A stretch of 64,000 bases of DNA from Streptomyces cellostaticus (GCF_001513965.1 NZ_KQ948027.1:110523-174522), one strand, 5' to 3'; numbered from the stretch's first letter, positions 23,528-33,104 are shown. Notes: a model not told the origin generated them from the letters alone. Translations and numbers: made by a program.

Positions 23528-23694
23528 GTGTCGGGCGCTGAGCTTCTTGCTCGCGGCGACGGATAGAACCCTAGCAGGTCTTCCGGGGTGATCAGGAACT
23601 GGTTTCCAGGGGCCCGGCGGGGGTGGGTCCCCCGGTGGGGGTGGAAGTGGGGAAAACCCGGACGCGGTGGCCGGGGCGGACCTACTCTCGAGTT

Positions 23695-24240
23695 GTGCCA
23701 GGCGCGTCGGGTCGGGTGCTTGTTGTGGACGACAACAAGGTCATCCGGCAGCTGATCAGGGTCAACCTCGAGCTGGAGGGGCTTGAGGTCGTGACCGCGG
23801 CCGATGGTGCCGAGTGTCTGGATGTGGTGCATCAGGTGCGGCCCGATGTCGTGACGCTCGATGTCGTCATGCCTCGGCTGGACGGGATCAGGACCGCCGC
23901 TCGACTTCGGGCCGACCCGCGGACGCATGACCTTCCCCTCGCCATCATCAGTGCCTGCACGCAGTACGAGGTGGAGAGCGGCCTCGACGTCGGCGTCGAC
24001 GCCTTCCTCGCCAAGCCCTTCGAACCCGCGGAACTCGTGAGGCTCGTCAGGCACCTCATCGAGCGGAGGCCGGGGGGCAGTAAGGGCGGGGAGGGCAATG
24101 AAGGTGAGGGTGAGGGGGAGGGGGATGGGGAGGACGGTGAGAGCGGCGGGGTGATCGACAGGGTTCCCGACGTGGTGACCGACGTGGTCAAGATGACCGA
24201 GGTGCGCGAGGTGTCCGACGGAGTCTCCTTCGGCGGCTGA
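23695..24240 (+). CDS. Stand-alone response-regulator receiver protein
   Basis: A protein of 181 residues from a GTG at 23695. A single receiver domain fills residues about 6-125: acidic pair in VVDDNK, phospho-acceptor Asp in VTLDVVMP, and Lys in AKPF. No DNA-binding output domain follows; instead there is a Gly/Glu-rich low-complexity stretch (about 133-150) and a short Val/Asp-rich tail. It probably signals by protein-protein contact. It is the first chromosomal gene after the tRNA, and no kinase gene is adjacent. Confidence 0.85.
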   Translation: MPGASGRVLVVDDNKVIRQLIRVNLELEGLEVVTAADGAECLDVVHQVRPDVVTLDVVMPRLDGIRTAARLRADPRTHDLPLAIISACTQYEVESGLDVGVDAFLAKPFEPAELVRLVRHLIERRPGGSKGGEGNEGEGEGEGDGEDGESGGVIDRVPDVVTDVVKMTEVREVSDGVSFGG

Positions 24241-24279
24241 CGGCTAACGGCTAACGGCTAACGGAGTCTCCTTCGGCGG
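24218..24279 (+). repeat. Tandem ACGGCTA heptamers between two copies of a 19-bp gene end
   Basis: The last coding bases of the receiver gene (24218-24236) recur exactly at 24261-24279. Between the copies are three heptamers ACGGCTA (24240-24260). The arrangement looks like a slippage-generated duplication of the gene's 3' end. Confidence 0.8.
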
Positions 24280-24448
24280 TTAGTCGGCCCGGACTTGGCC
24301 ACCGTTTCCCCTCCCGGGCTGCTTCGCCCCCTGTACCCTCCCCCGGCCCCCGTTTCACCCCCGCCCCTCTCTCCCCCATCCGTGGCCTCCCCCTCCCCGA
24401 CACAAACCGGCTCGCGTACCCACCCCCCTCCTCCCCTACGCTTGTCCC

Positions 24449-25432
24449 GTGACCCCCGTCGAGCTCTCCCGAACCGTGCTGCGCGCGGTGCGGTGTGCTG
24501 TTGAGCAGGGGGAGCTGAGTGTGACCGTGCCGGAGCGGGTTGTGGTGAGTGAGCCGGGGGGCGGGGGGTGCGGGGACTACGCCACCAATGTCGCTCTGCA
24601 GCTTGCCGGGCCGGCCGGGCGGGCGCCGCGGCAGGTGGCCGAGATTCTGCGGGCTCATCTCGTCCGTGCCGAGGGGGTTCGGGACGTCGTCGTCACCGGG
24701 CCCGGGTTTCTCAACATCAGCCTTGAAGAGCAGAGTGACCTCGTCGTCGGGCTGGTGCGGGACATCCGTGAGCGCGGCGGCGTGTACGGGTGCGGTGATG
24801 CGCTCGCCGGGCAGGTGGTCGTGTTGCGCGTGCCCTACGAGGCGCGGGCCGAGGTCGTCGCCGATGCCGTGGTGCGGATCGTCGCGACGCAGGGCGGGCG
24901 CGCTGAGGTCCAGCACGGCGAGCCCGTGAACCTGCGGCCCGTTCCGGCGCCGGAGGACCCTGCGCCGCTCGGGGCCGACGCCGCCCAGTGGGCCCTGCTG
25001 CATCCCGCTGCGCACGACCGGCCCCGGATCACCGCCGATCACCTCGTCCAGCGGGAGAGCAACCCGTTGTTCCGGGTGCGGTACGCGCACGCCCGGGTGC
25101 GCGCACTGACCCGCAACGCCGGGCGCCTCGGGTTCGGTGCCGAACCCGGGCCCCTGGCAGTGCAGGCAGAGGTGCGTGAGCTGCTCACCGCCCTCGCCGA
25201 CCACCCCCGTATCCTCACCGCGGCCGCCACCCATCGCGCCCCGGACCGGCTTGCCCGGCATCTCGTCACCGTCGCCGATGCCGTCCTGCCGCTGCTGCCC
25301 TCCGTGCTTCCGCGCGGCGAGGAGAAACCCTCGGCCGCCCACCGCGCCCGGCTGGCCCTTGCCGAAGCCGCCGGGACGGTGCTGGCCGGTGGCCTGTCCC
25401 TGCTCGGCATCGACGCACCCGAACACCTCTGA
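24449..25432 (+). CDS. nrtL: ArgS-related anticodon-binding-domain protein NrtL
   Basis: A protein of 327 residues with a GTG start. The N-terminal part resembles the arginyl-tRNA synthetase additional domain (GDYATNVALQLAGPAGRAPR, about 42-61, and VVTGPGFLNISL). The C-terminal half is a DALR-type anticodon-binding domain (VRYAHARVRALTRNAGRL, then a final region rich in ALAEAAGTVLAGGLSLLG). The catalytic Rossmann motifs of ArgS (HIGH, KMSKS) are absent, so it is not a synthetase. Such genes sit directly upstream of lysA in actinomycetes; the role is not established. Confidence 0.8.
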   Translation: MTPVELSRTVLRAVRCAVEQGELSVTVPERVVVSEPGGGGCGDYATNVALQLAGPAGRAPRQVAEILRAHLVRAEGVRDVVVTGPGFLNISLEEQSDLVVGLVRDIRERGGVYGCGDALAGQVVVLRVPYEARAEVVADAVVRIVATQGGRAEVQHGEPVNLRPVPAPEDPAPLGADAAQWALLHPAAHDRPRITADHLVQRESNPLFRVRYAHARVRALTRNAGRLGFGAEPGPLAVQAEVRELLTALADHPRILTAAATHRAPDRLARHLVTVADAVLPLLPSVLPRGEEKPSAAHRARLALAEAAGTVLAGGLSLLGIDAPEHL

Positions 25433-25493
25433 GGGCCGGAGAAGGAAAAGACATGAGGCCCCGGAGAGAGACAGAGAGTCTGAGAGCAACGTC

Positions 25494-26885
25494 ATGAGCC
25501 GTTCCGCGCATCCTGCCGGGCCCCGTCACGCCGACGTCCTTCCCGAGGGGCACTACGCCGCCCCGCCCGCCGACCTCAACACCCTCGACCCGAAGGTCTG
25601 GGCCCAGACGGTCGGCCGGAACGCCGACGGCGTCCTCACCGTCGGCCAGATCACCGCGACCCGGCTCGCCGATGAGTTCGGCACCCCCGCCTACATCCTC
25701 GACGAGGCCGACTTCCGCGCCCGGGCGCGCGCATGGCGTACCGCCTTCGGTGCCGACGCCGACGTGTTCTACGCCGGCAAGGCCTTCCTGTCCCGTGCCG
25801 TCGTGCGCTGGCTGCATGAGGAGGGGCTGAATCTGGACGTGTGCTCGGGTGGGGAGCTGGCCACCGCCCTCTCCGCAGGCATGCCCGCCGAGCGCATCGC
25901 CTTCCACGGCAACAACAAGTCCGTCCAGGAGATCACCCGGGCCATAGAGGCCGGCGTCGGGCGGATCGTGCTCGACTCCTTCCAGGAGATCGTGCGGGTG
26001 GCCCACATCGCGCAGTCCCTCGGGAAGCGGCAGAAGGTCCAGATCCGGATCACCGTCGGGGTCGAGGCTCATACGCATGAGTTCATCGCCACCGCCCACG
26101 AGGACCAGAAGTTCGGGATTCCGCTGGCCGGCGGGCAGGCCGCCGAGGCCGTACGGCGGGCCCTTCAGCTCGACGGGCTCGAGCTGACCGGGATCCACTC
26201 CCACATCGGCTCGCAGATCTTCGACATGTCCGGGTTCGAGGTCGCCGCTCACCGTGTTGTCGGGCTGCTCAAGGACATCCGGGACGAGCACGGGGTCGAG
26301 CTGCCCGAGATCGACCTCGGCGGCGGGCTCGGTATCGCCTACACCAGTGACGACGATCCCCGTGAGCCGCACGAGATCGCCAAGGCGCTCAGTGAGATCG
26401 TCAGCCGCGAGTGCGACGCCGCCAGGCTGCGCACCCCGCGGATCTCGGTCGAGCCGGGACGCGCCATCGTCGGCCCCACCGCCTTCACGCTCTACGAGGT
26501 CGGCACCGTCAAGCCCCTCGACGGGCTGCGGACGTACGTCTCCGTCGACGGCGGCATGTCCGACAACATCCGGACCGCCCTCTACGACGCCGAGTACAGC
26601 GTCGCCCTCGTCTCGCGCACCTCCGACGCCGAGCCGATGCTCGCCCGGGTCGTCGGCAAGCACTGCGAGAGCGGGGACATCGTGGTCAAGGACGCGTTCC
26701 TGCCCGCCGACCTGGCCCCGGGCGATCTCATCGCCGTACCGGCCACCGGCGCCTACTGCCGGTCCATGGCCAGCAACTACAACCACGTGCTGCGGCCGCC
26801 CGTGGTCGCCGTGCGCGACGGCGAGGCCCGGGTCATCGTCCGCCGTGAGACGGAGGAGGACCTCCTGCGTCTCGACGTCGGATAG
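25494..26885 (+). CDS. lysA: Diaminopimelate decarboxylase
   Basis: A protein of 463 residues; the ATG at 25494 gives the family's usual length. It decarboxylates meso-diaminopimelate to L-lysine, the last step of lysine synthesis. A PLP-binding alanine-racemase-type barrel is shown by K96 in FYAGKAF, the HSHIGSQ motif, and GGGLGIAY for phosphate binding. The C-terminal beta domain has HCESGD with the cross-subunit Cys and ATGAYCRSM near the end. It begins 61 bp after nrtL and precedes hom. Confidence 0.96.
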   Translation: MSRSAHPAGPRHADVLPEGHYAAPPADLNTLDPKVWAQTVGRNADGVLTVGQITATRLADEFGTPAYILDEADFRARARAWRTAFGADADVFYAGKAFLSRAVVRWLHEEGLNLDVCSGGELATALSAGMPAERIAFHGNNKSVQEITRAIEAGVGRIVLDSFQEIVRVAHIAQSLGKRQKVQIRITVGVEAHTHEFIATAHEDQKFGIPLAGGQAAEAVRRALQLDGLELTGIHSHIGSQIFDMSGFEVAAHRVVGLLKDIRDEHGVELPEIDLGGGLGIAYTSDDDPREPHEIAKALSEIVSRECDAARLRTPRISVEPGRAIVGPTAFTLYEVGTVKPLDGLRTYVSVDGGMSDNIRTALYDAEYSVALVSRTSDAEPMLARVVGKHCESGDIVVKDAFLPADLAPGDLIAVPATGAYCRSMASNYNHVLRPPVVAVRDGEARVIVRRETEEDLLRLDVG

Positions 26886-27031
26886 ACCCCCGGTCAAGGG
26901 CCCGGAAGATCTCCGGTCTTCCACCCCCGTACAAATGAAATAGATGTCTCACGATCCGGACGAAGGGTAGAAACTCCCGTCCGGTGAGTGAGACTGGTCA
27001 AACCGTAGACGGTATGAGGAAACGAGGTCGG

Positions 27032-28324
27032 ATGATGCGTACGCGTCCGCTGAAGGTGGCGCTGCTGGGCTGTGGAGTGGTCGGCTCAGAGGTGGCGCGC
27101 ATCATGACGACGCACGCCGACGACCTCGCCGCCCGGATCGGGGCCCCGGTGGAGCTCGCCGGGGTCGCCGTACGGCGGCCCTCCAGGGTGCGTGAGGGCA
27201 TCCCCGCCGAACTCGTCACCACCGATGCCACCGCCCTGGTCAAACGCGGCGACATCGACGTCGTGGTGGAGGTCATCGGCGGGATCGAGCCCGCCCGCAC
27301 CCTCATCACCACCGCCTTCGCGCACGGGGCGTCCGTGGTCTCCGCCAACAAGGCGCTGCTCGCGCAGGACGGGGCCGCCCTGCACGCGGCGGCGGAGGAG
27401 CACGGCAAGGACCTCTACTACGAGGCCGCCGTCGCCGGTGCCATCCCGCTGATCCGGCCGCTGCGCGAGTCCCTCGCCGGTGACAAGGTCAACCGGGTGC
27501 TGGGGATCGTCAACGGCACCACCAACTTCATCCTCGACAAGATGGACTCCACGGGGGCCGGCTACCAGGAGGCCCTCGACGAGGCCACCGCCCTCGGGTA
27601 CGCGGAGGCCGACCCGACCGCCGATGTCGAGGCGTTCGACGCCGCCGCCAAGGCCGCCATCCTCGCCGGCATCGGCTTCCACACGAGAGTGCGCCTGGAC
27701 GACGTCTACCGCGAGGGGATGACCGAGGTCACCGCCGCCGACTTCCGCTCCGCCAAGGAGATGGGCTGCACCATCAAGCTGCTCGCCATCTGCGAGCGCT
27801 CCAAGGACGGCGCGTCGGTCACCGCGCGGGTGCACCCCGCCATGATTCCGCTGACCCACCCGCTCGCCTCCGTGCGCGGCGCGTACAACGCCGTCTTCGT
27901 GGAGTCCGACGCGGCCGGGCAGCTCATGTTCTACGGCCCCGGCGCCGGCGGTGCGCCCACGGCCTCCGCGGTCCTCGGCGACCTGGTCGCCGTCTGCCGC
28001 AACCGGCTCAACGGCGCAACGGGGCCCGGTGAGTCGGCGTACGCCGCCCTGCCCGTCTCGCCGATGGGTGAGGTCGTCACGCGCTACCACATCAGCCTTG
28101 ACGTCGCGGACAAACCGGGTGTACTCGCCCAGGTCGCGACCGTCTTCGCCGAGCACGGCGTGTCGATCGATACGGTTCGGCAGCAGGGCAAGGACGGCGA
28201 GGCCTCCCTCGTCGTCGTCACCCACCGAGCGTCCGACGCCTCCCTGTCCGGGACCGTCGAGGCGCTGCGCAAGCTCGACACCGTGCGGGGTGTCGCCAGC
28301 ATCATGCGGGTTGAAGGAGAGTAA
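27032..28324 (+). CDS. hom: Homoserine dehydrogenase
   Basis: A protein of 430 residues, starting at the first of two ATGs after GAGG; an upstream GTG at 26984 is less likely. It reduces aspartate semialdehyde to homoserine with NAD(P)H. The Rossmann motif GCGVVG (13-18) is clear. The catalytic region carries VNGTTNFIL and the Lys-containing GYAEADPTADV segment. A C-terminal ACT domain (about 350-425, ISLDVADKPGVLAQVATVF) is expected to mediate threonine feedback inhibition. A 146-bp gap upstream probably contains its promoter. thrC follows after 6 bp. Confidence 0.96.
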   Translation: MMRTRPLKVALLGCGVVGSEVARIMTTHADDLAARIGAPVELAGVAVRRPSRVREGIPAELVTTDATALVKRGDIDVVVEVIGGIEPARTLITTAFAHGASVVSANKALLAQDGAALHAAAEEHGKDLYYEAAVAGAIPLIRPLRESLAGDKVNRVLGIVNGTTNFILDKMDSTGAGYQEALDEATALGYAEADPTADVEAFDAAAKAAILAGIGFHTRVRLDDVYREGMTEVTAADFRSAKEMGCTIKLLAICERSKDGASVTARVHPAMIPLTHPLASVRGAYNAVFVESDAAGQLMFYGPGAGGAPTASAVLGDLVAVCRNRLNGATGPGESAYAALPVSPMGEVVTRYHISLDVADKPGVLAQVATVFAEHGVSIDTVRQQGKDGEASLVVVTHRASDASLSGTVEALRKLDTVRGVASIMRVEGE

Positions 28325-28330
28325 CCAGCA

Positions 28331-29389
28331 ATGACCCACCAGTGGCGCGGAATCATCGAGGAGTACCGGGACCGGCTGCCGGTATCCGACACCACGCCGG
28401 TCGTGACGCTCCGCGAGGGCGGTACGCCGCTCGTGCCCGCGCAGGTGCTCTCCGAGCGCACGGGCTGTGAGGTCCACCTGAAGGTGGAGGGGGCCAACCC
28501 CACCGGCTCCTTCAAGGACCGCGGCATGACCATGGCCATCTCCAAGGCCAAGGAGGAGGGGGCGAAGGCCGTCATCTGCGCCTCCACCGGCAACACCTCC
28601 GCCTCCGCCGCCGCGTACGCGGTGCGTGCGGGCATGGTGTCGGCCGTCCTCGTGCCGCAGGGCAAGATCGCGCTCGGCAAGATGGGCCAGGCCCTTGTGC
28701 ACGGCGCGAAGATCCTCCAGGTCGACGGGAACTTCGACGACTGCTTGACGCTCGCTCGAGCCCTGAGCGAGAACTACCCGGTGGCGCTGGTGAATTCGGT
28801 CAACCCGGTGCGCATCGAGGGGCAGAAGACGGCCGCCTTCGAGATCGTGGACATGCTCGGCGACGCCCCCGACATCCACGTCCTCCCGGTCGGCAACGCG
28901 GGCAACATCACCGCCTACTGGAAGGGCTACCGGGAGTACGCCGCCGACGGCATCGCCGCCAGGACCCCCCGGATGTGGGGTTTCCAGGCCTCCGGCAGCG
29001 CCCCGATCGTGCGCGGCGAGGTTGTCAAGGACCCCTCGACCATCGCCACCGCGATCCGCATCGGCAACCCGGCCTCCTGGCAGTACGCGCTGGCGGCGCG
29101 GGACGAGTCCGGCGGTGCCATCGACGAGGTGACGGACCGTGAAATCCTGCGCGCCTACCGGCTGTTGGCCGCGCAGGAGGGGGTCTTCGTGGAGCCCGCC
29201 TCCGCCGCCTCCGTGGCCGGTCTGCTGAAGGCCGCCGAGCAGGGCAAGGTGGACCCGGGCCAGACGATCGTGTGCACGGTCACCGGCAACGGCCTGAAGG
29301 ACCCCGACTGGGCCGTGGCCGGCGCCCCGCAGCCGGTCACCGTCCCGGTCGACGCGGCCACCGCGGCCGAGCGCCTCGGCCTGGCCTGA
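28331..29389 (+). CDS. thrC: Threonine synthase
   Basis: A protein of 352 residues, 6 bp after hom and co-transcribed with it. It converts O-phosphohomoserine to threonine with PLP. The PLP lysine is K62 in GSFKDRGM; the phosphate-binding loop is PVGNAGNITAYW, and CASTGNTSASAAAY binds the substrate. Length and motifs match the short bacterial class. A good ribosome site (GAAGGAGAG) overlaps the end of hom. Confidence 0.96.
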   Translation: MTHQWRGIIEEYRDRLPVSDTTPVVTLREGGTPLVPAQVLSERTGCEVHLKVEGANPTGSFKDRGMTMAISKAKEEGAKAVICASTGNTSASAAAYAVRAGMVSAVLVPQGKIALGKMGQALVHGAKILQVDGNFDDCLTLARALSENYPVALVNSVNPVRIEGQKTAAFEIVDMLGDAPDIHVLPVGNAGNITAYWKGYREYAADGIAARTPRMWGFQASGSAPIVRGEVVKDPSTIATAIRIGNPASWQYALAARDESGGAIDEVTDREILRAYRLLAAQEGVFVEPASAASVAGLLKAAEQGKVDPGQTIVCTVTGNGLKDPDWAVAGAPQPVTVPVDAATAAERLGLA

Positions 29390-29684
29390 GCCCTGAGCGG
29401 CCCCGGCCCGCGCCCTGAGCGGCCCGGCCCGAGCAGGGGCAAACCCCGACGGGGTGCACAGGGGGCATACGACACGCATCGTGCGCCTCCTGTGCGCCCT
29501 ATGTCGCCACAGAACCTTCCTTCGATAGGCTGTACTCAACCCGCCCACCGCATATGCCTCCGCGTGTGGCACGGCGCCGCGTCGTCTCCGCGGCCCGACG
29601 GGTCTTCGTACGTCATCGAATGTCCATCGGATGTCCATCGAGCGGCATTCGACAGTCACGCAGCTCAAGGAGAGTCAACGAGCG
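29390..29684. other. thrC-thrB intergenic region
   Basis: A nearly perfect direct repeat of about 18 bp (CCCTGAGCGGCC(C)CGGCCC) lies just after the thrC stop (29391-29430). Further on, CGATAGGCTGTACT near 29522-29535 looks like a -10 region. thrB may therefore have its own promoter. No gene is seen. Confidence 0.4.
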
Positions 29685-30602
29685 ATGGCCGGTCCAGCGT
29701 TCCGCGCCGCCGCCGTCCGGGTGCGCGTTCCCGCCACCAGCGCCAACCTCGGTCCGGGCTTCGATGCCCTGGGCCTCGCGCTGGGGCTCTACGACGACGT
29801 GGTCGTCCGGGTGGCCGACTCCGGGCTGCACATCGACATCGCGGGTGAGGGCAGCGGGACCCTGCCCCGGGACGAGAGCCACCTGCTCGTCCGCTCCCTG
29901 CGCACCGCCTTCGATCTACTGGGCGGACAGCCCCGCGGCCTGGAAATCGTTTGCGCCAACCGCATCCCGCACGGCCGGGGCCTGGGTTCCTCCTCCGCCG
30001 CCATCTGCGCCGGCATCGTCGCCGCGCGCGCGGTGACCATAGGCGGCGAGGCCCGCCTCGACGACGCCGCGCTGCTGGAACTGGCCACCGAGATCGAGGG
30101 TCATCCGGACAATGTGGCCGCCTGTCTGCTCGGCGGCTTCACCCTGTCGTGGATGGAGGCCGGTGCCGCCCGGGCGATCAGGATGGAGCCGAACGATTCC
30201 ATCGTTCCGGTGGTTTTCGTGCCCGGAAAGCCGGTCCTGACCGAGACCGCGCGCGGCCTGCTCCCGCGCACCGTGCCGCACGTCGACGCCGCCGCCAACG
30301 CGGGCCGCGCCGCACTGCTCGTCGAGGCCCTCACCCGGCGCCCCGAGCTGCTGCTGCCCGCCACCGAGGACCGTCTCCACCAGGAGTACCGCGCCCCGGC
30401 CATGCCGGAGAGCGCCGCGCTGGTGGAGCGGCTGCGCGCCGACGGGATCCCGGCCGTCATCTCGGGCGCCGGGCCCACCGTCATGGCCCTGGCCGACGCC
30501 GGTACCGCCGGCAAGGTCGAGGCCCTGGCCGGCGCCGACTGGGCCGCCAACCGGCTGAGCCTGGATGTACAGGGAGCGAGCGTGCTGCCGCTTGCGACCT
30601 GA
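29685..30602 (+). CDS. thrB: Homoserine kinase
   Basis: A protein of 305 residues; the ATG at 29685 follows CAAGGAGAG and gives the conserved N-terminus. It phosphorylates homoserine with ATP ahead of threonine synthase. GHMP kinase motifs are present: VPATSANLGPGFDALG (15-30), PHGRGLGSSSAA (95-106) as the ATP loop, and ISGAGPTVMAL near the C-terminus. It is separated from thrC by about 295 bp, so it may be expressed from its own promoter. Confidence 0.96.
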   Translation: MAGPAFRAAAVRVRVPATSANLGPGFDALGLALGLYDDVVVRVADSGLHIDIAGEGSGTLPRDESHLLVRSLRTAFDLLGGQPRGLEIVCANRIPHGRGLGSSSAAICAGIVAARAVTIGGEARLDDAALLELATEIEGHPDNVAACLLGGFTLSWMEAGAARAIRMEPNDSIVPVVFVPGKPVLTETARGLLPRTVPHVDAAANAGRAALLVEALTRRPELLLPATEDRLHQEYRAPAMPESAALVERLRADGIPAVISGAGPTVMALADAGTAGKVEALAGADWAANRLSLDVQGASVLPLAT

Positions 30603-31006
30603 GACACGGTTGCCGGATTTGGAGAGGGGGAATGTTTGTTGGATCCGGTAGTGTTAACCTCAAGTCTGCACCCGACCCCACCATGGCGAGGTGCTTCGTG
30701 TCCCCGTCCGGGACAGACCTTCTTCCGGGAGCCTCCCGAGCCACTCCGTGTTCCGTGCGCCGTACCTGGGCAGTACGTCGTATGCGGACACTGAGCGGGA
30801 CTCCGGGCACGCTCCGGAATCGGTGCTACCACGCCACGTGACACTGGGTGTCACGGCTCGCGGAAGCGCCATCACCAGCAAATTTCTTCCGCCGCTTTGG
30901 CGGACCACCGCCCCGGCACGGTTCACAGAAGACAGGACCGTAGCCGGACAGCACAACCGGTCGCCGAGCCAGACAGGCCGACGTCCGCTCCAGGGAAGGA
31001 CCCTTC
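30603..31006 (+). other. Long leader/promoter region of rho
   Basis: No gene is seen in these 404 bp. The first 60 bp contain AT-richer sequence (GTTTGTTGGATCC, TAGTGTTAACC) suited to a promoter. The rest can form several short hairpins: GTCCC-CGTCC-GGGAC near 30700, CGGGAGCCTCCCG near 30728, GTGACAC/GTGTCAC near 30838-30853, and CCGCC/GGCGG near 30889-30903. Bacterial rho genes are commonly autoregulated by attenuation in long leaders, and this region would suit that. Confidence 0.5.
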
Positions 31007-33013
31007 GTGAGCGACACCACCGATCTGATGGGCGCACGTGTCGAGGAGACCGCTGCCGCGCCCGCCACGGACGCCTCCGCGCCTGCCACCGGTGCCGGCT
31101 CCCGGCGGCGCCGCGGTACCGGCCTCGAGGGCATGGTGCTGGCCGAGCTGCAGCAGGTTGCCTCGGGCCTCGGCATCAGGGGCACCGCGCGCATGCGCAA
31201 GAGCCAGCTGATCGAGGTCATCAAGGAGGCCCAGGCCGGCGGGGGCGCCGCCCCCAAGGCCGAGGCCGCCACCGAGACCAAGCCCAAGCGCCGGGCCACC
31301 TCGAAGACCCGTACGGGCGAGGACGCCGCCGAGAAGAAGGCGGAGAAGGCCGCGGAAGCCCCCGCCGAGAAGGCTGTGGCCCAGCAGCAGATCGAGATCC
31401 CCGGCCAGCCGGCCAGCGACGACGCCCCGACCGAGCGCCGTCGCCGCCGCGCCACCGCCGAGGCGGGCGCCCCGGCCGCGAGCAGCACCGAGACCGTCGT
31501 CGCCGAGGCGAAGGCCGAGCCCAAGGCCGAGACCCCTGCTCAGCAGCCGCAGCAGGGCGAGGCCCGCAGCGACGCCGGTGACGGCGAGGGCCGTGGCCGC
31601 CGCGACCGCCGCGAGCGCGGCCGGGACCGCGACCGCGACCGGGACCGCGACCGCCGGGGCAAGGGCGATGAGCAGCAGCAGGGCCAGGGCGGCGGCCGTC
31701 AGGACCGCCAGCAGCAGGGTCAGCAGCAGGGCGGCGGCCGTCAGGACCGCAACGTCGGTCCGCAGGACGACGACGACTTCGAGGGCGGCCGCCGTGGCCG
31801 TCGCGGCCGCTACCGCGACCGCCGTGGCCGCCGTGGCCGCGACGACATCGCCGAGCCGCAGCTGGCCGAGGACGACGTCCTGATCCCCGTCGCGGGCATC
31901 CTGGACATCCTGGACAACTACGCCTTCATCCGGACCTCCGGCTACCTGCCGGGCCCGAACGACGTGTACGTCTCCCTCGCCCAGGTCCGCAAGAACGGCC
32001 TGCGCAAGGGTGACCACGTCACCGGTGCGGTCCGTCAGCCGAAGGACGGCGAGCGCCGCGAGAAGTTCAACGCCCTCGTCCGCCTGGACTCCGTCAACGG
32101 CATGGCGCCCGAACACGGCCGCGGCCGCCCGGAGTTCAACAAGCTGACCCCGCTCTACCCGCAGGACCGCCTCCGCCTGGAGACGGACCCGGGCGTGCTG
32201 ACCACCCGCATCATCGACCTCGTGTCGCCGATCGGTAAGGGCCAGCGCGGTCTGATCGTGGCCCCGCCGAAGACCGGCAAGACCATGATCATGCAGGCGA
32301 TCGCCAACGCGATCACCCACAACAACCCCGAGTGCCACCTGATGGTCGTCCTGGTCGACGAGCGTCCGGAAGAGGTCACCGACATGCAGCGGTCGGTCAA
32401 GGGCGAGGTCATCTCCTCGACCTTCGACCGCCCGGCCGAGGACCACACCACGGTCGCCGAGCTCGCCATCGAGCGTGCCAAGCGTCTGGTGGAGCTGGGC
32501 CACGACGTGGTCGTGCTGCTCGACTCGATCACCCGTCTGGGCCGTGCGTACAACCTGGCTGCGCCCGCCTCCGGCCGCATCCTGTCCGGTGGTGTCGACT
32601 CGACCGCCCTGTACCCGCCGAAGCGCTTCTTCGGTGCGGCGCGGAACATCGAGGACGGCGGCTCGCTGACCATCCTCGCCACCGCCCTGGTGGACACCGG
32701 GTCCCGCATGGACGAGGTGATCTTCGAGGAGTTCAAGGGCACGGGCAACGCCGAGCTCAAGCTCGACCGGAAGCTCGCCGACAAGCGCATCTTCCCCGCG
32801 GTGGACGTCGACGCGTCCGGCACCCGTAAGGAAGAGATCCTGCTCGCCCCCGACGAGCTCGCCATCGTCTGGAAGCTGCGCCGGGTGCTGCACGCGCTCG
32901 ACCAGCAGCAGGCGGTCGAACTGCTCCTCGACAAGATGAAGCAGACGAAGTCGAACGCCGAGTTCCTGATGCAGATTCAGAAGACGACGCCGACGCCTGG
33001 GAACGGGGACTAG
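31007..33013 (+). CDS. rho: Transcription termination factor Rho
   Basis: A protein of 668 residues from a GTG. An N-terminal Rho-N helical domain (about 40-80) is split from the OB fold (about 285-360) by an actinobacterial insertion of about 200 residues. The insertion is rich in Ala/Glu/Lys, then Arg/Asp/Gly/Gln (RDRDRDRD and GGGRQDR repeats). The ATPase core carries Walker A APPKTGKT (about 418-426), DERPEEV, and the Q- and R-loop region GGVDSTALYPPKRFFGAARN. It unwinds RNA-DNA hybrids to end transcription. The insertion probably adds RNA contacts on GC-rich transcripts. Confidence 0.96.
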   Translation: MSDTTDLMGARVEETAAAPATDASAPATGAGSRRRRGTGLEGMVLAELQQVASGLGIRGTARMRKSQLIEVIKEAQAGGGAAPKAEAATETKPKRRATSKTRTGEDAAEKKAEKAAEAPAEKAVAQQQIEIPGQPASDDAPTERRRRRATAEAGAPAASSTETVVAEAKAEPKAETPAQQPQQGEARSDAGDGEGRGRRDRRERGRDRDRDRDRDRRGKGDEQQQGQGGGRQDRQQQGQQQGGGRQDRNVGPQDDDDFEGGRRGRRGRYRDRRGRRGRDDIAEPQLAEDDVLIPVAGILDILDNYAFIRTSGYLPGPNDVYVSLAQVRKNGLRKGDHVTGAVRQPKDGERREKFNALVRLDSVNGMAPEHGRGRPEFNKLTPLYPQDRLRLETDPGVLTTRIIDLVSPIGKGQRGLIVAPPKTGKTMIMQAIANAITHNNPECHLMVVLVDERPEEVTDMQRSVKGEVISSTFDRPAEDHTTVAELAIERAKRLVELGHDVVVLLDSITRLGRAYNLAAPASGRILSGGVDSTALYPPKRFFGAARNIEDGGSLTILATALVDTGSRMDEVIFEEFKGTGNAELKLDRKLADKRIFPAVDVDASGTRKEEILLAPDELAIVWKLRRVLHALDQQQAVELLLDKMKQTKSNAEFLMQIQKTTPTPGNGD

Positions 33014-33030
33014 TCGCTCCGCTGGAAACA

Positions 33031-33048
33031 GGATCACTTCGGTGATCC
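33031..33048 (+). other. UUCG-capped hairpin after rho
   Basis: GGATCAC-TTCG-GTGATCC is a perfect 7-bp stem with a UUCG tetraloop, 17 bp after the rho stop. It is a likely 3'-end stabiliser or part of a two-step terminator with 33105-33144. Confidence 0.5.
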
Positions 33049-33063
33049 GCTGACTGCGGGCCG

Positions 33064-33098
33064 TCTTCGGCCGGTCGCGCAGTTCCCCGCGCCCCTGG
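33064..33098. repeat. Interspersed repeat-like motif (GCGCAGTTCCCCGCGCCCCTG)
   Basis: The stretch around GTCGCGCAGTTCCCCGCG and CCCCTGGGG is, from memory, a very common short intergenic repeat in Streptomyces genomes, often 3' of genes. Only one copy is present in this window, so the repeat status rests on recall. Confidence 0.4.
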
Positions 33099-33104
33099 GG
33101 TGTT

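Noticed and set aside
24281..24448. Gene in the C-rich stretch before nrtL
   Set aside because: It is a pyrimidine-rich low-complexity spacer with no coding pattern on either strand.
26886..27031. Riboswitch or T-box before hom
   Set aside because: Only a short GGAAGA/TCTTCC hairpin is visible; no conserved riboswitch or T-box elements.
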